Part shown: piece after piece, positions 59,883 through 64,000 of the stretch | Numbering within the stretch: the stretch's first letter is position 1 | How the letters are laid out: each line of letters starts with the position of its first letter | Assembly (NCBI GenBank): GCA_029204225.1 | Contig: CM055095.1 | Span: 34,063,078-34,127,077 of the forward strand | Direction of reading: 5' to 3' | Source of the DNA: Diphasiastrum complanatum | Lineage: Eukaryota; Streptophyta; Lycopodiopsida; Lycopodiales; Lycopodiaceae | DNA length: 64,000 nt | Made by a program: the position numbers and the translations under genes | Notes under the pieces: generated by a model | Seen by the model: only the letters and a program-made list of their open reading frames with translations | Database searches by the model: none | What the model was told of the DNA's origin: nothing

Positions 59883-60134
59883 CTTAGAATTTGCTTTGAA
59901 CAGGAACACAGATCATGCTACACAGTAACACAGACATAAAACACTCTCCACAACAAGCAGCAAGCTCACATAGCAACTGTATTTCTCAAAATGAAATTAC
60001 ACTGTGCATGACCCAGGTTGCCGTTGGCGGGACATGTGTCCCGTCGACTTGCCTCGTGGCGAGGCCAACTGATCCTTATCAACTGATAGGACCCACAGTA
60101 CAGTAGCACAATGATTTTACTTTAATTCTAACTC
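59883..60134 (-). repeat. Element F 5' LTR (252 bp)
   Basis: Bounded by the PBS on one side and the AATCA target duplication on the other. It contains the palindromic GCCTCGTGGCGAGGC at about 60051-60065. Confidence 0.88.
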
Positions 60135-60409
60135 AATCAAGATGAGGATCGTTAAAGTCATCCACACAAATTCTTGAATGTTCCTGGTTTTTTCTCTTTG
60201 GGAAAATAAATGAATGAGAAATATATCCAAAAATTTTAAATTATACAAGCAATCAGTTGTTTTTTTTTTTGAAAAACCACCTTTATAATTAAAATTGATT
60301 GTCTTTATAATTGCATTTACATTAAGCTATTTGTAAGGTTATCTTTTGGGAAACCACCTTTATAATAAAAAACTATTGCCTTTATTATGAGCTCTAATAT
60401 GAACCATTA

Positions 60410-60894
60410 GTTAAAGTTTTGATAGGATCTAGTGCAGTACACAGATCACATCAATCAATCACCATAGCTTCACCTCACAAGCTCTCAAAGATGGCACAAC
60501 AAAAGTTAATTGTATTACAATAGAAAATTGTACATATACCATTTAAGCCCTAATATGCATGGGCTCGACAAGTGTCAACACACTAAAATAGGCACATGTC
60601 TGACTTATAGACCCAACATGGGCTAAAATACTAACAAACTCAAGACATGCCCCTAAGTATAGCAAATGTCATCAAAAATATATTGTACAGGCTAATTTTC
60701 CTATGTGTGGCTAATCGGCTAGCCCAAGTAGCCGGCTACAAGGCTACAAAACAAGTGTCTATGATTGATAAGTCAATGATGGGTCACGTCCAAGTCACAT
60801 CGAATACAACAAATCTAATTAATGTACACTAATTACAGTATCACATTTGAAGCTTACATAAAATGTATATCAGATTAATTCTGATTTCTAACTC
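60410..60894 (-). repeat. Copia G 3' LTR (left border uncertain)
   Basis: The purine tract AAGAGAGAGAG (minus strand, 60892-60902) followed by TTAGAAATCAG copies the arrangement of element F (AAGAGAGAGAGTTAGAATT). The LTR should extend leftward into AT-rich DNA. I cannot find its end. 60140-60409 has no recognisable feature. Confidence 0.45.
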
Positions 60895-60934
60895 TCTCTC
60901 TTAAGCTCAAATGTCATAAGAATAAAGAAATACA

Positions 60935-61345
60935 AATTGTAGCAACGTCTGGAGTATCCAAAAGATGTTATGCATGTCCTGCTACTATGTACTTGACTCA
61001 AACTCAAGCATACCAACAAACCACCAGGTTTGACTCACACAGAGAGTCTACTACACTGTCGACCAACTGACTTGTCCCCAATCCAACTTGAACACAAGTG
61101 GACCGCATGAGCGACATGGCTCAAATTGAAAAAATTCCACTGCCACCATGAAACTTACATCCTCGATATTGCCGACTTTGATTAGGCCTCCTACCAAGGA
61201 GCCTATCTCACCAACACATCCATCATGTCAACCAAACCAAAGCAAATTGCAAAGTAGATCCAACCATCATTATGATCAACTCACCCACGACCTTGTAGCA
61301 CGTTAGACAAAACCATGTACCTTGTACCATCTGATCACCAAGTAT
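60935..61345. repeat. Dispersed repeat shared with 17935-18330
   Basis: Diverged copy in the same orientation, with ACTTGACTCAAACTCAAGCA, ATCCAACTTGAACACAAGTG and CACTGCCACCATGAAA. It lies between the copia G purine tract and the G pol scrap, consistent with untranslated DNA of family G. Confidence 0.55.
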
Positions 61346-61439
61346 CCACTACCCGCTAATAGCTCCCCAAGAATGAATAATGATGGATAAAAATAACATG
61401 TGATGTCAACTTTGAGATCATTATGCATATAACTTGCAG

Positions 61440-61765
61440 CTCACCTGATCACTTGCCAAAGTATTAACTGTCACTCCTTGAGTAACCATCTCCATCCTTG
61501 CTAGCTCACAACCATAAGCATGCTGGATCCACATCACTGCTGCCTTTGCTTTGCCTTTCTCTTTGCGGCTAGGTGTGAAACTATTGTGGGTTCACAGTGT
61601 TCTAGCTGCAGGCAGGCTCGCAGTGCTTTCATCATCTGAGTTATCACTCAACTCAAGTGGTAAGTGAACATCTTGATCTGAGTGTTCATTGATTGCTCCC
61701 TCTGTTGATGTGGGTAGATCATAGTATGTCTTACTCATACTCTCGTAGCCAACCAGAAATCTTTT
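61440..61765 (-). pseudogene. Copia G integrase C-terminus and linker
   Basis: The minus strand reads FLVGYESMSKTYYDLPTS, the GY(D/E) motif region that follows the integrase core, then an acidic linker (HLPLELSDNSDDESTASL), a stop, and possibly more linker (GCELARMEMV). RT is absent. Confidence 0.6.
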
Positions 61766-61884
61766 TCATGATATAGAATCAGATTCTTGAAAAGTGAAAT
61801 AGATCCAACAGATCTGATCTGAGATAGTTTTGATTGAAAAATCTAGATCCAATCTCATTGTCTGTTTGATTTGAATTTGCGAAA

Positions 61885-62031
61885 ATGGCTGCCCCTGGAG
61901 GTGCTCCACAAGAAGTCAATCCAATTATTGTTAGAAGAGCACCCCGTTTGGGTCTATTCAAATACAATGGGTTAACAGATCCAGTTAGATTTCTTCAGAT
62001 CTATGCTGAATCTTGTGAAGTCTATGGCTAA
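61885..62031 (+). pseudogene. Ty3/gypsy gag N-terminus, 48 codons
   Basis: ATG 61885 opens MAAPGGAPQEVNPIIVRRAP, followed by LFKYNGLTDPVRFLQIYAES, resembling the start of plant gypsy Gag (a 'G-DP--(F/W)L--YE--C' pattern). It stops at TAA 62029, about 20 bp before the copia A LTR at 62052, so the gag was probably cut by that insertion. Confidence 0.5.
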
Positions 62032-62051
62032 ATTTTTTCTCAAGATAAACT

Positions 62052-63064
62052 TGATGAGAATCGATCGCGAAGCTTTCGCGAAGGAACCACAATCCTCTTG
62101 TGACTCGGATGGAGTTCAGATGCGATCGTTGGACACTGCCAGCTGAATCACTCCTATAGGTCTCCAGAATGTAGTTAGGCACTGCTGATCTACGTTTATA
62201 AAATTAATGCAACATTCAACATAGTTTCAACCAAGGTGCAGAATTTAAATGAATTAGGAAAAACTCAAACACACGTTTAACAGCAGACGCATTCGCATTC
62301 GAGATCAGACACAACGAGAAAATCATCTGTATTGATCTTTCTCTGATTTCTTCAAGCACTGCATGCAAATCCACGCAATGCGTTGGCATGGGAGAAACAC
62401 GGTTCTCTCATGAGCAATCATCTCGCTTTACTAGCGGACAACGATCCTAGACAAAATTGTCTTCGCACGCAAGCGAACATGTATTCTGTAATTTTGTCTT
62501 AATTGCTTACTAGCATCAGACTACTACATTACATTGTATGTGTATTTTGTCAATCTATATGTCAAGTATCATCCAGTAAGTATAGGCGGTCTATGTAAAT
62601 CCAAGATTAGAGTGATTAAGCATCTACAACTAATTAGGGAATTACAAGAGTGGCAGATTAGCCATGACCTAAAATGTATTTGTTGACATCATGCCATCAG
62701 ATCAGATATCTGTACTTCTGGGTACTTGCGTGAACTTTGCTGAGACTCTTTGGAGTGAATGAAAAACAGGTTTCGTGACATTTTTCGTGTCGCGTCATTA
62801 TTTCGTATCCATAGTTGGTTTTGTTTTGCTCGTCTATTTTTTTCTCGTTTATGATCGCAAAAGATTCTTGTGTCAAACCGCAAAAGATTCTCGTTCGTGA
62901 ATCTTTCGTGTTCACGAACTGTTCGTGATCGTCTCCTTTGACTTTCGTGTTTGCAAAACTTTTCGTGTTTCGTGTCTCTTGACTTTCGTGTTCGCGAACA
63001 TCTTCGTCAGGCCGAGGGCTGAAAGCTAGCAAGGCTTTGTAAACCAAAATGTTTGGTTTCTTCA
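62052..63064 (-). repeat. Copia A LTR, third copy (1013 bp)
   Basis: It aligns end to end with 5922-6929, from the LTR end CGATTCTCATCA to the start TGAAGAAACC, next to the purine tract AAGAGGGAG (minus strand, 63066-63074). Many small differences show an older split. TTCGCGA and CGTTCGTG words are frequent. Confidence 0.88.
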
Positions 63065-64000
63065 GCTCCCTCTTAAAGCATGATAGCTTTACGATCCTAA
63101 GACTGCTCCTTTGTCTCTCAAAAAGTCCTTTTGTCCAGGGCTTTGGTGAAGATGTCAGCAACCATGTCTTTTGTTCCAATGAAGGTGGTCTGCAGCATCT
63201 TTTTGTCAATTAGATCCCTGATCAAGTGGTACTTGATCGCAATGTGCTTCGTTCTGGAATGGAACACAAGATCTTTTGTCAGGTGTATTGCAGAGGTGTT
63301 GTCCATCTGCAAAACCAGAGGCTCGTTCCTTGTTTCACCCAATTTGTCCAGGAACTACCTTAGCTAGATTATCTCGTTGGCCATCTTTGCTGCTGCAACA
63401 TATTCTGCTTCACAAGATGACTGAGCTACAACGGTCTGCTTCTTGCTGACCCAGAGAACTATTGCTCCTGATGCGATGGTGCATCCTCCCAAGATGCTTT
63501 TACAGTCGTCCTTGAGAGATGCCCAGCTAGCATCGTTGTAGAAAGTATCTTGAAACCTGCACCACGACAATAACACAAGCCATAATCCCTCGTTAATTGA
63601 TATGCCAAAATGCGTTTTGCAATCTTCCAATGTGTCAAGCCTGGATTTGTGCAAAATTGGCTCATCCTGAATACTGCATAAGCAATACCAGGACGTGTGT
63701 TGTCAACAAGATACATCAGTGATCCTATCAACTTCCTGTAAGGTGTGAGCTGCATTTGTTCTCTCTCTTCCTCAGTCTTTGGACAGTCGACGCTTGTCAG
63801 CACTATCTCTGCAAGCATTGGAGTGTTCGCTCCTTTGCAATTCAGCATCCCAAAGTCCTCTAGGATCTTCTGGGTGTATCTGGACTGGTGAAGGTATAAC
63901 TTACCTCCCTCGTAGTCTCTTTCAATTTGTAAGCCTAGGTAACACCTGGCTTCTCCCAGATCCACTATCTCCAAATGTTTCGAGATGTCCGTCTTCAATT
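63065..64000 (-). pseudogene. Second copia A element: RT end and RNase H (runs off the window)
   Basis: The minus strand from the window edge reads DLGEARCYLGLQIERDYEGG, LHQSRYTQKILEDFGMLNCK, MQLTPYRKLIGSLMYLVDNT, then a one-base shift near 63540 to YNDASWASLKDDCKS, a stop in IIWLR-stop-FLDKLG, then MDNTSAIHLTKD and MVADIFTKALDK. Here DNTSA is intact, unlike the copy at 7.1 kb. The 5' part lies beyond 64000. Confidence 0.9.

Larger units (their letters stand above)
55550..60134 (-). mobile_element. Copia element F, 4.6 kb, complete ends, integrase deleted
   Basis: LTRs at 55550-55794 and 59883-60134, PBS at 59869-59882, purine tract at 55795-55804, and identical 5-bp target duplications AATCA at 55545-55549 and 60135-60139. 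LTR ends are GAGTTAGAA...TTCTAAG, not TG...CA. Minus-strand order: LTR, PBS, 1.2-kb leader, gag, protease, linker, RT, RNase H, LTR. No integrase is present. Confidence 0.9.

Overview
The window reads as nuclear DNA of a land plant. The evidence is one plant-type dipeptidyl peptidase exon behind a splice acceptor, the last exon of a proteasome alpha-7 (PAD1) gene, and wall-to-wall Ty1/copia and Ty3/gypsy LTR retrotransposon debris whose primer-binding sites all match plant initiator Met-tRNA (TGGTATCAGAGC). I see no bacterial operon, CRISPR array, rRNA or tRNA gene. The species cannot be fixed from sequence alone. The PAD1 tail seems somewhat diverged from flowering-plant versions, so a non-flowering plant is possible, but that is a weak inference.

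Layout. 0-0.85 kb: 3' end of a serine peptidase gene. 1.85-2.35 kb: a 500-bp fold-back element. 2.36-5 kb: copia and gypsy scraps, one with PBS and LTR. 5.9-11.1 kb: copia family A on the minus strand with LTR copies at both sides. 11.5-13.85 kb: chromodomain gypsy K with 498-bp LTR. 13.85-16.5 kb: copia H pol and LTR. 16.5-17.75 kb: gypsy I. 17.9-20.6 kb: repeats, a family C LTR, a 20-bp-stem hairpin and a tandem duplication. 20.9-25.3 kb: copia B, plus strand. 25.35-26.3 kb: inverted copy of gypsy K. 26.6-26.95 kb: a TRIM-like mini LTR element. 26.95-30.16 kb: copia B, minus strand, integrase deleted. 30.16-31.04 kb: copia integrase and RNase H scraps. 31.9-34.05 kb: family C LTR and a (GA)81 microsatellite.

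34.9-52.2 kb: an unrecognised Ser/Thr/Pro-rich and coiled-coil gene, split by a 14.8-kb copia element D (35751-50587). D has two 682-bp LTRs that differ at one position by eye. Its interior holds an 8.26-kb foreign block (gypsy J, a (GA)65 tract and the PAD1 exon) flanked by a 420-bp duplication of D's own gag-protease region. 52.6-55.1 kb: copia C and E fragments. 55.55-60.13 kb: copia F, a complete insertion with 5-bp target duplication but no integrase. 60.4-62.03 kb: copia G remnants and a gypsy gag start. 62.05-64 kb: a second family A element running off the window.

No gene in the window except possibly the peptidase looks functional. The retroelement proteins are described by their ancestral roles: Gag packages RNA, protease cuts the polyprotein, reverse transcriptase/RNase H makes cDNA, and integrase inserts it. 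Nearly all are broken by stops and frameshifts. Element D is the youngest and best preserved.
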